Below are positions 1-12,177 of a stretch of DNA of 64,000 nt, piece by piece. The stretch covers positions 4,274,001-4,338,000 of the forward strand of contig JAQFVV010012420.1 of NCBI GenBank assembly GCA_028023455.1, in the 5' to 3' direction. Under the pieces are notes generated by a model, which was not told the DNA's origin, searched no databases, and saw only the letters and a program-made list of their open reading frames with translations. Numbering within the stretch: position 1 is the first letter of the stretch; each line of letters starts with the position of its first letter. The position numbers and the translations under genes were made by a program. This DNA is from Epiperipatus broadwayi. Lineage: Eukaryota; Onychophora; Udeonychophora; Euonychophora; Peripatidae.

Positions 1-350
1 TCAGATTTGGATACTTAACAGAAGAGCAATACAGATTTTAGAATACTCAATGAAGTATTGAGAGATGCATGTTAGGAGTAACGAGAAGGTTGAAATGAAA
101 ATACATGGATGATAGGACAAACTGGTATTACTGACAACATTGAAAGAATTAAGAGACTGAAGTAGAGGCAGATTGGACACATTGCTAAAAGAGTTGGTAA
201 TAGATGGGAAGTTGAAATCTTAAACAAAATACCAAGAAATGTAAAAGACATAAAAAGAGACCATGGGTAAGATGGATGAATGAAATAAGGTAAGTTTCAT
301 GACATGATATGTAAAAGAGAGGCTAGAAATCAGAGAAACTGAATTAAACT
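1..350 (+). mobile_element. 3' end of an RTE-type LINE, decayed
   Basis: This segment matches the 3' end of the LINE at 24017-25600 in this window almost base for base in many stretches: the same wording recurs at 25195-25560. Conceptual translation with frameshifts gives the C-terminal tail typical of RTE/BovB-like and related endonuclease-reverse transcriptase elements (a W-x-L-N-R start, later R-C-M-L, and a K-R-P-R-G-like basic motif followed by W-M-N-E-I). The reading frame is broken by several stops. It runs off the left edge of the window, so its 5' extent is unknown. It ends in a short ATG-rich tail near 385-400, which abuts the next LINE fragment. Confidence 0.65.
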
Positions 351-369
351 TAAAGAGAGTTTTTTATCT

Positions 370-3130
370 TGCAAAGAATTAGAAATATTGAAAATGATGA
401 TGACTTATCCCTTATTGATCTAGTATTTTATTCTCCAGCATTTCATCATTTGATGAGCCAATCACTTAAAAACACATCATTTTCAGGTCACTCTGCAATC
501 ATAGTTACTCTAAAAAATGATTTTACACATAGATTTCTTATAACAGTAGAAAAAACATTTAAGGTCTCACAGCAGAATATTTTTTTCCATATATATATAT
601 ATATATTCAAACTTTGAGACCTTGTCATGAAACCACCTCAAGCTGGATTATATTTGTAAATATTGTCTCATATACAATTAATATTATAACATAAAACCAA
701 TCCATCACCACCCTCAAATTTTAGCTTTTGCAGATAACTACATACAACCTCAATATAAGGATATGTAAATGTGATAGCTCTGAAAAAAAGTATATGAAAG
801 TATATCAGTCAGCCTGCGAATCACTTAGAGAATACATAGCTATTAAAAAATATATATATATTTGAATTATCCCTAATCACAGTTTAGACAATTCATTCAA
901 TGGGCATTGGATAATACTCTTTTAAATAAAGTTCCAACAGTGATAAGAATACTGGCAACAAGATACTACACCTACTATTCTTACATTTCAAAACAAAATT
1001 ACAAAAAAGGTTAAAACCCCCAAAGAAAACTTTCTTGGACAATCAGAAGTTAATATAATTTTTACATTTTGGAGAATTTATGGAGAAGTTTGCATCATAG
1101 AATATAAAATATTGTACTTCTTTTATATATAATCATTTAAGCCCATTTACTTCAAAACACTTATTAAATCTAGATGATTTTCTAACAAAAGAGTGCATAA
1201 CATTCAATCTCTGTGATACTATTAATAAAAAAAAAAACACAAAAAAATATATCCACACCTACAAACCTTAGACCAATATCATTGAGTTCACTTGCCTTAA
1301 CATATTAGATTTGGAGATTAAAAATAAATCAAAATCTATCTATTGACATTGCTGTCATGATTTCAGTTTATAAAGAAAGATTAATCAACAAGTCAGCTGC
1401 ACTTTTCCTTAAAATAATAATAGATACCTTGAAGGAATATAAAATATGGTCCAGTTATCAATGTTTGACATGAAATCAATTAATCTCTTAATCAATACAT
1501 TAGCAGAAATGTTAACACTCACATTATTAATCTAACCTAATTATAAAATTACTCCTGAGCTGAAAAATGCAAATTATCTTTCATGTAAAGTTCCTCAAAG
1601 TGACAGTGCTCTTTTATTCACATTTTACATTAACCCATTATTTAAAACTAAAGAAAATTTTTGACAGATGTATTCATACTTGGAATAAAAACAAATATTC
1701 CATGTATTGGAAACATGAATGATATATTACTTTTTTACATAGGAAAAAAATACCAATACTGTCAAAAAACTTAAATAATTGCATTAGTAAATGTAAAACT
1801 GATTACAGTATGGAGAAATCCATTATACACAAGATGTTATTATAAATAATACTTCAAAGTAAAACAATTTATTTAAAAGATTTATTTTTTATCTAAGCAA
1901 GTCTGAAATGTTGCTTATCAACCCAAGTGAAACTTATAAAAAATGAGAATAAATTCAGTTCACTCTCCAAATCATACTTATTGCTATATGCAAAAATAGT
2001 ATTATATAAAATTTTGATAATAACACATATTACATATTAAACTCCTATAATAATATACACTAAGGACTTTTCATCGAAGATGTCCATAATTTCAATTAAA
2101 CAAATTTAAAGTCTCTAGTGCAAAATGGATTGGGTTTACATTCACTAAATATTTTTCTAATATAAAAATATTTTCTAACATTTTTTTTCCATATTTTGAA
2201 GAAATAATTAAAATTATTTCCACAAATAAAACATCATCTATATCTGGATACTACTAGAGCATTCTACCTTCTAGACATTTACAATTTCAAACTTAGTATT
2301 CTGTTCTCCTAGAAATGAATATAAACACTGGAAAATCTATCCATTAATCTATCCATCCTCTTCAAATAATAATAACAAATCTCTATAAACATAAATAAAT
2401 AAACAATTAATGAAAAAATTTAAATTTCAGTCACTAGAATTTAAATACTATGACTTTCTTTTTAAACTAAACTTAGAAACACTTCCAACTCTATACTTTT
2501 TCAGATATAAAAGAGATTGCATTAGTACAGAAGATAGATGTAGATTTTGCAATACAGAGTCAGAAATTCATTCATATATTTTCCTCCATGATTCATATTA
2601 GGTAATATTCATTTGACCATTGCCAAAATTTTCAATAATAAAACTTATAATATTTCAGCACTTTGAACATTTTCCAAAATAACTTTTCACAAATTCAAGC
2701 TAATGCATTTCCATTCTTCTTCTTACAGTGTACTAGATAGTGATTCATGTACAACTCAAATAGAAGATATCCAAATAAATTTTGGAATAAAATGTAAACA
2801 ATATGATTAAGAGATGAGAATTTCACACAAACATTTGGTCCAAATTACAACAATGCTTGAGCTTTTATCATGACACACTTTGTCAAAATGGTGAAAGTAA
2901 AAAAATTGAATGAAAAATGCATTCAAAGTAATCCTCATGTGGGTAATATGATATATGTGCATCCAAGATTGTAATTTCTATTTTTTTTGGTGTCTATTAA
3001 TGTTCCAAGTTTGTTTCATCTTTGTATTCTATTTCTTATTATTGCATTTTCATCATAATGTTGATTTGTAATGACCAATGAATTTCAATGGAATTTCTTT
3101 TTGAAAAATAATAATGATGATGATGTTGGT
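370..3130 (+). mobile_element. Decayed L1/Tx1-like LINE (ORF2 remnant)
   Basis: An old copy of the same family as the LINE at 46540-52199. Recognisable islands occur in the right order: the end of the APE endonuclease near 400-530 (DLVFYSP, then a SGHSA variant of the SDHS motif); the linker near 905-950 (a QWALD island matching KWALG); the start of the reverse transcriptase near 1265-1300 (LRPIS); the region after motif B near 1630-1730 (INPLF); and the C-terminal CCHC-like zinc finger near 2410-2600 (residues L-E-T-L-P-T-L-Y-F-F then C-x2-C). The 3' end is a short ATA/ATG tail near 3105-3130. Many stops and indels make it non-functional. ORF1 and the endonuclease N-terminus are missing, so it was probably 5'-truncated on insertion next to the RTE remnant. 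Confidence 0.7.
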
Positions 3131-4619
3131 AGTAATAAAGAAAAATTTATTGTTCAGAAGATCATAAAAAGATTGTGCACTGCAAACAACAAAATTTGAG
3201 AATGGTATATATTCCTGGAATTCCAGAATCTATCATTTTATTACTGCACTAAACCATGCAAGGGAAGTTTTACATTTTTTCTCTATGTGAAAGAAAACAA
3301 AAAGACTCTTTGAGCTTAGCCAACCAACGTTGACTTAAACATCAAGAAATAATGAATACTTTAGTGTCCGGAAAATTCACAAGAGCATTTAAAGTATTAC
3401 AGAGCTGAAATCCATCAATCATCAGAATATACTATTCTAACACAGCACTAAACTAGACAGAATAAATAATGAAAAGTTAATTGTTCAGGAATTTATATGA
3501 TATTCAAACAACATAAAAATTAGTTATCAAATACATTATAATATATGTATGACACTGAAGTAGAAGTAATTTACTTGATCCTCACTATTAATTGTTAATA
3601 ATTTGTAAAAAAAAACAAGCAAATTATATAATCAAAATAATGACTGCTTATATTTTCAGATACTAAAATAATCACAAATTAAATGAAATGGCAGTATTTA
3701 TAATGTCATTTTTTTATTCGGTATAATTTTTAAGTAATTTAATTGTGTCCATTATAGTTTCTGGAAACGTTTATGCATTTCATAATAATACGTAATCTCT
3801 AAATTTATAATCTACAAAAAACATCCAAAATTGTTTGATAATAAATGAAGTTGCTATAGCTAAATTTGTATCAACGATAAGTCAGTCGTGTGATCAGACA
3901 CTTATCTATGATGCATCATTATTCCTTAACATTTTTAAAAGCTGACGATATTATTAATCTTAAGAAAGATATTTATAGGACAAAGCTATATTTTTTTTCA
4001 CTATATAAATTTCGACATTTTGTATTTGATACTATTAAGTCTAACGCCAACTTTTATTTAAAATCAAAACAATATAGAATTATTGATTTAAAAAATACTT
4101 AGAATAATAGGCAATTTTTTGCCTTTTACTTTTTCTTATAAAATAATTTGACAATTAAGTTTTTTAAAAAGAATTATGGCAAAGGTTAATTTTTATTACT
4201 CAGTATTAAAAATCAAAAAAGAAGAAAGGAATCAATTTTGCTATCAGATATATTTTCTTTTCGTGATCTCTCATTTTGAAAAAAATATATATTAAGTATT
4301 AAATACTCTTTTACTAATCAATTTTACTTCAGTACCTTTTGGATCAATTTCATTTGAATTGATAATCAGCTTACTTTTAAACGGCTTTTTCATTTCTTTT
4401 CTGATGTATAGCCTGCCCTTATAAGCTTAACTTGAATCCATTTGATTTAGAAAAGTGCATATGGGTCAATATAGATTTTATTAAAGACGAACTTATATAT
4501 TTATAAAAATAGCTTTAAAATTAGTTTAATGTAACATTTATATAACTATGTGATAGGTTTTCTATTCAATAAAATAAAAAATTGTAAAATACTATTGCTA
4601 TTCTTTATATTATTGTATA
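3131..4619. other. No recognisable gene; AT-rich spacer
   Basis: I see no exon with convincing splice signals and no repeat shared with the rest of the window. Around 3190-3480 two loosely similar stretches occur about 230 bp apart (both holding a CACTAAAC word), possibly an old duplication. The rest is simple AT-rich sequence. Confidence 0.4.
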
Positions 4620-5000
4620 CATACACACTTGGAGTTTTAGATGTAAATTATAAGGGACTTGAATACAGACTTTCAAATCCCCCTCAGCCATCCATTCTAT
4701 CTCGAACAACCGACACCCATGATCACACACATGTGAAAAAAATAAATGAACTCCATATATTTGAAGCTGAAACAGAAATCATCAGGTGGCCCAGATCATC
4801 ATCTCCCATATATATATATAAGCATTGCTTAGTTTATATTAATATATCAAATCTTCAAACTTTAATGGACAGGTTTCAATCTACTTCGCCCTCCAACTCT
4901 TCAGCCATCTATACCATTGAAAATCTGATAATGGAATGCCCAAATCCCTTGTTGATGCCAATATTATAATTGAATATCGGGGGGGGGGGTATACAATTAA
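4620..5000 (+). repeat. Unclassified interspersed repeat, copy 1
   Basis: About 370 bp that reappears in the opposite orientation at 34056-34485, with long near-identical runs around a CACACACATGTG-type core, a (TA)n tract at 4806-4821 and the words TTTTCAGCCAT and GAAAATCTGAT. A 139-residue open frame crosses it at 4550-4969, but the other copy does not keep that frame, so it is unlikely to be a gene. On the minus strand there are words resembling Pol III promoter boxes (TGGCTGAGGGG, then TATTCAAGTCCC), so a tRNA-derived SINE is possible. However, most of the shared sequence lies upstream of those boxes, which is not the usual SINE arrangement. It ends at a run of ten G near 4981. Confidence 0.6.
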
Positions 5001-6516
5001 CTCATGTGAATCTTCCACACCCATATGTAATAAAAACGTTAGTAAATCCACAAATGAAGATATAAATTCCTAACAATAATACAAATATCAAATACATTGT
5101 AAGACACTTATAACAAATACAACTCTATCCTTATTTCTGCTGAAAATGGAAGTTCATTCATATGTTCCTGGAGACAAACATTCAAAGCAAAACACTTCAT
5201 AGATATGATGATGTACAATATTTAATGTAAATATTTATGAGTTTGATCAAGAAAAGATAAATAAATTTAAAAATCTTTGTAGTTAAGCAATAAAAATAAA
5301 TACAACTGAAAAAGGTTATACAAACAACAAATGTATTATTTACTTTAAAAAATGTTCTTGTGGCAATATTTCATTTCCCTCCTCAGGGTAACATATCTGA
5401 TACTGAAAATATCCACAATCCATTATATATATATTGTTCCTACCCAGATTAAGGCTGTATATTACAGTATGTATATAAAAGAAGTTTATTGATTGTATTT
5501 AATTTCATTTGACTTGATGTGGTGATAATAAAGGGGTTGAAGTATAAATGTTAACAACCTAATTTTTTAAAATAAGATCATTACTTATTATTAATATTAT
5601 CATCAAATTATAAACTGATTATTGTCAATTTTAGAAAAATATAAATAAGTGAATAATGAATAAATACTAGAAAATAATTAAGTGAATTATAAAATAAATC
5701 ACCTGAATAAATTCATTATTGTTAATTATTATGTGTCCATTTTGTTATTACATCCACCATTACAATTTGATTATCACAGAATTAAATATTTCCTATTTCA
5801 TATATGTTTGTTTATTTATGTTGTTTATGGAAATATAATAAAGTTATATGTTAATATATATATACTATTAAAATGTATAGAAAATGTCATGTGAATTCTT
5901 TGTTTTGGGTTGAAAATGAAAATTAATATTGAAATTGTAAAATGAATTTTTATTTTATTTTTACTGTATCCAATATTTTTTTTATCTTCATTTTTATTTA
6001 CTAAATGGAGTCAAATTTTATTAGGCTGCATTGAGTTACCATTGAGTCTAATTAAACACTTGCCTTAGTAACATTAATGTCAGCAAAGAGAGATTATAAA
6101 TAGAACTGAAATCCTTTAACTTGAGTTCTTATAACTTTTGTCATTATCCAGAATGGGCACTTTTATATTTGTCTTTAAAATTTATCAGTTTTATTTTAAA
6201 AGTGATTGATTTATAAAATAATGGAAGAATAAAGAATTAAACTGTCTGCCCATTCAATTGAGAGCAAAACGTTGATAAAATTCCAAGGTAAACAACAGAA
6301 TGTATTATAAAAAAAGAACAAAAACATCAAAATTTGTTGTATTACAAGTAACCTATAAAATATTCTGTTATTAAAAATTTGGGATTTTATATATATATTT
6401 GTGATGAATACAAACGCCATGTTGCATATATGGATATCATATTTTTGATCAAGGAATTTTACAAGATCAATTAATAAATATAGTTTTACTTCTCACTATT
6501 ATGTAAACAAAAAACA
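5001..6516. other. AT-rich spacer without recognisable genes
   Basis: Short ORFs here have no family resemblance and no supporting signals. A (TA)n tract lies near 5424. Nothing else repeated or coding was recognised. Confidence 0.4.
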
Positions 6517-6627
6517 CTTATTTATAATTGCTTAATGAAGAAGAAGATATAAATTAATATTAAAGTTTATAGGCTTAACTTTAATATTAATTTATATCTT
6601 CTTCTTCATTAAACAATTATAAATAAG
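6517..6627. repeat. 51-bp near-perfect palindrome (snap-back hairpin)
   Basis: The left arm 6517-6567 is the reverse complement of 6577-6627 with one mismatch in 51 positions, around a 9-bp centre at 6568-6576. No terminal motif or target duplication typical of a transposon is visible. The near identity implies recent origin, for example by strand-switch (snap-back) synthesis, or gene-conversion upkeep of the arms. Confidence 0.9.
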
Positions 6628-7318
6628 ATCAATTAATTTAACTTCTATGTGATATTAAATAACTGAAATTTCACCTTATTGACTTGGAAAAAATGCTACC
6701 ATTTACTATTCACTTGGATTGTAACTGAATTTTATTTTTAAAAAAATGTCTCGTCATATATCATTGCAAATAAAAGTGAAATACCAGTGATTTATAGTGT
6801 TGACTCATATAACCAACTACTCTTTTTAAAATAATTTGGTCATGTATTTGAATAAAAGGGAAAGGTATTGGAATAAAAGATCCTCCATTATTATTACCAT
6901 TCATGCTTGTCCCTTCTTTACTTCAAGAAGAATCATTTCTCTGCATTTAAATCAGAAACAAGGAAACTAGGACTATGATGGAACAGTGGGTAAAGAGTAA
7001 AATGAGACTTTTCATCTATGGAGTATGATATCTGTGTGCATATTTTTCATGAAAAATGTACGTTTGTTCATATTTTCTATCTTAAAATATGATCAAATAA
7101 TATGTAGATTTTATTATATGATAAGCAATTTATACAATAAAAGGTTGGAGAGATTTTTTTTTAAGTTTAAACTCTTATCCGATGATATAAATTAATTCCT
7201 AACTCAATATTTTCAAATATTCACTTTCTTTTAATTTAAATTTTAACTTGGGGGTATTTGAATAGAAGAGTTTAAATACAATCAATTTTATGTTAGTTTG
7301 ATTGATAGATAAATAAAA
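6628..7318. other. AT-rich spacer
   Basis: No gene, RNA or repeat family recognised. The sequence is low-complexity A/T with occasional G-rich words. Confidence 0.4.
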
Positions 7319-9031
7319 TTGGTAATCATCTGAAATCCAAGCATGGCCACTTGGGGCATTGATGCTACACAAAAATCAATCAAATATAATGTTACCAGGC
7401 CACCACAATGTTTTTTTTTATACGTCTTTTTTTTATTAAATAAATTTTTTATTTTATTTACAACATGATTTCTTTTTTATTAAACAAATTTTTATATTCA
7501 TTTTCATTGTTTTTTTTTTAACCTGATATTTTTCTTTATCCAACAAATTTTGGTAATTAAATTTTTGGAATTTTAATCAAAACTTTGGACTATTTCACAA
7601 CGGATAAACTTGTTTTAACCACGCCACTGAAAAAATATAATGGGATAATTATTTGGGACTTGTTTTGACTTTGTTCTACCTTTTTTTTTTTTTTGCTTGA
7701 CTAAATTGTTTTTCTTATTATTAAATCAAAACTAACTTTTCTGTTGTTGAGGGTTCAAAAATTGTTTTGAAATCTCCACCCCCACCATCGGATCAATATT
7801 TGTAACATAAAGTCAATAATTTTACTTTTTTTTAAACAACTTGTTTTCACTTTTTACTTTTATTTATATTTCGTTTGAATTAGCCTTTTTTTTGCTTCTA
7901 CAATAAACAGCTTTGGGGGGGGGGAGGTGCTTTCGTATTGTTATTCTTAACAAAAAGTCAACAAAAATAGTCATTTATTTGAACCCCACTTGTTTTAACC
8001 CTAATGAAAAAATAGAATGCAATTATTTGGGTATTATTTCGAATTTATTCAACCTTTTTTTTTTTTTTTGGCTTAACCAAATTGTTTTTCTTTTTATTAA
8101 ATAAAAAATAACTTTTGTGTTTTTTGGGGGATAAAAAATTGTTTTAAAACACCCACCCCCACACTCGGAAAAAGAATTTACTTTTTTTTTTTTCAACAAC
8201 CTTTTCTCACTTTTTTCTTTGATTTATATTTTGTTTGAATTACCTTTTTTTTTTCCATTCTACAGTAAATTGCTTTGGGGGGGGGGGGGCATACTTTGTT
8301 ATTATTAACAAAAAGTCAACAAAAATAGTCATTTATTTTAATCCTGCTGCAAAAAATAGAATCCAAATGCTTGTCAATTTCTAATGAAATGAACAAAAAA
8401 AAAAAGGACATAAACTTTGGACTTTTTTAAAAGTATTTATTATTTTAGTGCTGTAATAAAAAGTGGACATTATGTGGCTGAAAAAAAGGACACAATCTCA
8501 CACACTTTCTGTACTTGGTAATTCTCAAGAAATGTTTAAAAACTGCACGTTCTTCTCAGACCTTTTAGTGGTCTCATATATTTTCCATGTTGAAACATGA
8601 CTCAGCGCATGAGCTTTGTCGAAATATGTTCGAACATACACTTTGCCAATTTTTTACATATTAACATTTTTTTAGGGAAGGGTGGGGACCATATGACAAT
8701 TATTAGTAATTAACAACATTATTTAGATAGAAATGATATTACTCTATTACGGAGATTTGAAAAGTTGTACTGACTTGAAATTCAAACATCCTCAAGAGAT
8801 ACGGTAAACAGCTATGAATAGAACAAATACACTTCAATAGTTTTGAAGCACAAAACAGGCCATAATATTTTTGGGCAATGTCATGTAAAGCAGCCTGCCA
8901 TAATGGTTAATACAATATTAAATGTTGTATTAGCCCATAAGGCCAGCCATAGTAAATGGCATTTTTATGTGTTTTGTACACATAAACAATGCCTCAAGTG
9001 GCCACGCCCAGATTTTAGATGATTACCATGA
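7319..9031. mobile_element. 1.7 kb element bounded by ~45-bp inverted repeats
   Basis: The left end (7319-7363, beginning TGGTAATCATCTGAAATCC) is an imperfect inverted copy of the right end (about 8987-9031, ending AGATGATTACCA). Between them are tandem ~365 bp repeats, poly-T tracts and G runs, and no coding capacity. This is the structure of a non-autonomous, foldback-like DNA element. I cannot define a target duplication or a superfamily. Weaker inverted similarity continues outside the arms (a CAATTTTATTTA word), so the true ends may lie a little further out. Confidence 0.5.
7570..8400. repeat. Tandem repeat, ~365 bp unit, about 2.2 copies
   Basis: Equivalent landmarks recur at a spacing of 362-376 bp: CTTGTTTTAACC near 7610 and 7987; the poly-T plus GCTTGACTAAATTG type word at 7695 and 8071; a C-rich word (CCACCCCCACC type) near 7780 and 8150; and CTTTG followed by a long G run at 7911 and 8273. 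A third, degraded start is seen near 8340. Each unit pairs a G run of at least nine with a C-rich patch. Confidence 0.8.
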
Positions 9032-9174
9032 AGTCAATTTTATTTAGTCACATTTTTTGATATATATTTTATTGAAAGATTAGAGAAGATATCTTGAAAT
9101 TTCTCCAAAAGCTTAACAGTTTAAATTGTCCATTGTCCTACAACATATCTGATGATCCATATATATATATATAT

Positions 9175-10746
9175 TGAACTGGGTCCATTTAAAAGAAACT
9201 GTTTATTGGGTTTTAATCCCTTTTAACATAATTTATAATTGTAAATTTTGTTTTTAACATTACATGAATGGACCAGCCCTTCAAGCAGATGGGAGACCGA
9301 GCTATCAATGGTATCAATGATACCTACAGTCAGACTGAGCTATGCAAAGCATAACACAATCACATTTCTAGACTGTGGCCCACCTCAACTGCTAGATTCA
9401 AACTTTACCATCCAAAGCATTTTATTTGTTTAGAGGAAAACCTCAGGTGCCAGCTAATTACACAAAGTAATTAACATGCCTGGACAGTAGGCCCATATCC
9501 AGCATTTGAAATATACCATGACTAGCTCAAACTCTGTCTCAGGGTCTACCATATTGACTTAACACATAAATTAACTTATACAATATTTGACTGGTGATGC
9601 AGTGACAAAAGATAAAGAGAATATAGACAAAATAACAATTAAGGCAAACATTAATATTTAATTAAACACACGCATATTTAATATAATAAAATAATATTGA
9701 AATTTACATATAAAATCATATAAGTAATTACTCAAGCTAAATTATGATAGTCCTTTGTTAATTAAAGTTCATTCATTTAAATATAAAGTGTCTATAGACA
9801 GTGATAAAGTATCTTTACCTAGGTTTTCATTTGTGTGTATTTTATAACCGGTTGGCTTTCCGGTTCTCCGTCGACGGCTTCATGGCTTGTTTCCATTCTG
9901 TGACTCAACAATGAGAGAGAGAGAGAGAATAGTGGCAGAATTTATTTTATGATTATGGAATCAGTTTCCAGCATTTGAGTTCAAGGTGGAATAGTTGAAT
10001 TGTGGAGGTTTTGGGAATGAAGTTCTGTCAGACACATCCATGGCTTATGCAGCTTCTCCATTAATGTTGACTGTAGCAACAATTGACTGGCTTACTACTG
10101 CATTCTGATTATCTGGATCTGAACTGATTAATGATCTAGCAACTTGCAGCTCTATATCATAAGCTAGACTATATCACAAACCAGACTAAAAAACAATAAA
10201 GAGAGCAGTGTTGTATACTTTTTTTCTCTCCTATTGTTTCAATCTCTTATCATTATTTTTAATTTAGATATTAACTTGAAATGTCTTTTAATTAATTTTA
10301 CATTTTTGGTTATCTTAATTCTTTGCTCAGATTCATCAAGACACTTTACAGTTTTTTAATTAATTCAACTATTGATTTTAATTTTATTATCAATCTGAAA
10401 TCTTATAAACTAATTAGCACACATTTTTTCAAAGTTTTCTTTTACAAACATTTTATTTTTACAGACTAAATTTTAGTCAGATTTTACATATTTATTTAGC
10501 TTTTACTTTATAAAAGCTCTTTTCTTTAAAAAAAAAAGAGAGAGAAAAAAGTTTTAACTGTTCTTTAATTCTATGATACATTTCTTCCCCCTCCTGCTAA
10601 GAAGTTTTATTTTGAAATAAAAATATGATGCAGTATTTTATTTTTTTGTTTTAAAAAAATATTTAAATTAAGCCACTTATAATTTATTTTTATCTTAATT
10701 TTTAAATAAAATTTACAGACATGTACTGCTGTTTAATAGTAATACA
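9175..10746. repeat. 5' LTR of LTR-A
   Basis: Direct repeat partner of 12178-13787. It retains CpG sites near 9848-9877 that are TpG or CpA in the other copy. A (GA)n tract lies at about 9911-9927. An inverted pair of words near its 3' end (GTACTGCT with AGTAATAC) is a degraded form of the hairpin kept in the other copy. Confidence 0.65.
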
Positions 10747-10927
10747 TTACACCACCCTCTGTTTGAAAGTAAAATGTGTCTTTTAACCCATTTTATCTCT
10801 AACATTTTATTTATTATTTATTTTTTACTGCTTTACCATTTGACTTTTTTTATATAATATTTTTCCCATCAATAAGTTTCTAAATTGCATACAGATCAAT
10901 AAAGCATAGAGGGTGACTTTTCTTAAG

Positions 10928-11440
10928 CTACTTTTTTTTCCAGACTGTCAATGTTGATTCCAACAATCAAGTGCTGTGTGATGACCATGAGGGAACATTC
11001 ATCTTTCTGATGTGAACAGGGATTTTGACCAAGGCAGAAACAGGGTTTTCCTGACTCATACCGACTTACACATTTATACAGAAAAAACAAAGCTTTCCAT
11101 GCTGTTTTTCCACCAGATGTTTGGATGAGTCCACAACTTGCTCCAATGGGTCTGCATCCTAGAAAGTGAAAAAAAAGGGTCACTGCGAATGGCAGGATTC
11201 ATCTACTGACCTATTCAACTTATGCTATTGGCAATACTTATGAGATGTGGGGATTCTCCCCAATGAATGAATCTGTGGCTTACTCCAGATGTTTCCAGTG
11301 TGCATATTTAAAGAGAATGGGGACTCTCCCCCATGAATGACATGCAGCTTACTCTGGTTGTTTCCAGCGTGTATATGTAAAGAATAAATGGATAGGTCCG
11401 GAACTTTCTGAACCCTCACTCTGAGAATATTCCCTGTTTA
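10928..11440 (-). pseudogene. Possible C2H2 zinc-finger remnant
   Basis: This is the most GC-rich and codon-like part of the LTR-A interior. On the minus strand, two open frames (11225-11419 and 10923-11183) contain repeated words like the linker between C2H2 fingers: H-x-H-A-G, I-H-G-G-E-S-P-F-S, M-H-T-G and S-G-K-P-C-F-C. A DNA word (CATGAATGA followed by CTTACTC) recurs about 70 bp apart, close to but shorter than the 84-bp zinc-finger period. No complete C-x2-C-x12-H-x3-H finger is present, so if the origin is right the copy is dead. A splice-like acceptor and a GTAAGT donor on the minus strand near 11162 and 11070 could instead mark a host exon. Confidence is low. Confidence 0.3.
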
Positions 11441-12177
11441 GTCCATTATGGGTACTATTTTCATACAGCCTTCACTTACTATACCTTCCTCACTTTATCT
11501 ATACATTCCCCTATAACTCTAATAAATCCCATAAAATCTACACCTACTTGAAAGATTTTATTTATTTATTTTATTATGGATTTCATTTTATTTATTATAT
11601 GCTTTATTTATTCTTAGATTTATTTATTATTTTATCACCACATTTTGATTGTATAGAATGAAAAAAAAACATTTTATTATCATATATTTATTCTAAAACT
11701 ATTATTTTACTCTATTTCCTTTACGTTATTAATTTTCAAAATCAAAAAACATTTTATTTATTTAACTCTATCTCACATTCTTTCCATTGTTAACTTAAAA
11801 AAAAAAAACTTTTATCTATTTTTAAATTAAAGCAATTGTTTGACTAAATATTTTAAACCAAATGGAATTGTTTGCCAAACTCCAAACCCCCAGTAATAAA
11901 TTATTTATCATTTCTGACCACCTTTTCTTCTCTCTCCTTTCTAATTACATTTTATATTTCACTATTATTAATTATTTTAACAATATTACAACTTTTTTGC
12001 CTTTGCATATTTCTTTTCTCACACTGCTCACCATTTTATTTTTTTTCACACAATTTAGCATTTAATTTAAATTTAAATTTTGAACTTTTTTTTCAATTTT
12101 AATTATGATCTTACTTATTTAACTTTGCTTATGCTGAGTCAATTTATGGGACTTTGGCGACCACATTGGATGGCATT

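Noticed and set aside
4550-4969. 139-residue frame with a hydrophobic start that might suggest a secreted protein
   Set aside because: Most of it lies in an interspersed repeat whose second copy (34.0-34.5 kb) does not keep the frame, and the hydrophobic start is AT-rich flanking sequence.
12140-12160. TGGCGACCACA as the primer binding site of LTR-A
   Set aside because: It lies before the 3' LTR rather than just after the 5' LTR, so it cannot serve that role in the plus orientation, and in the minus orientation it does not read as TGG next to the LTR.
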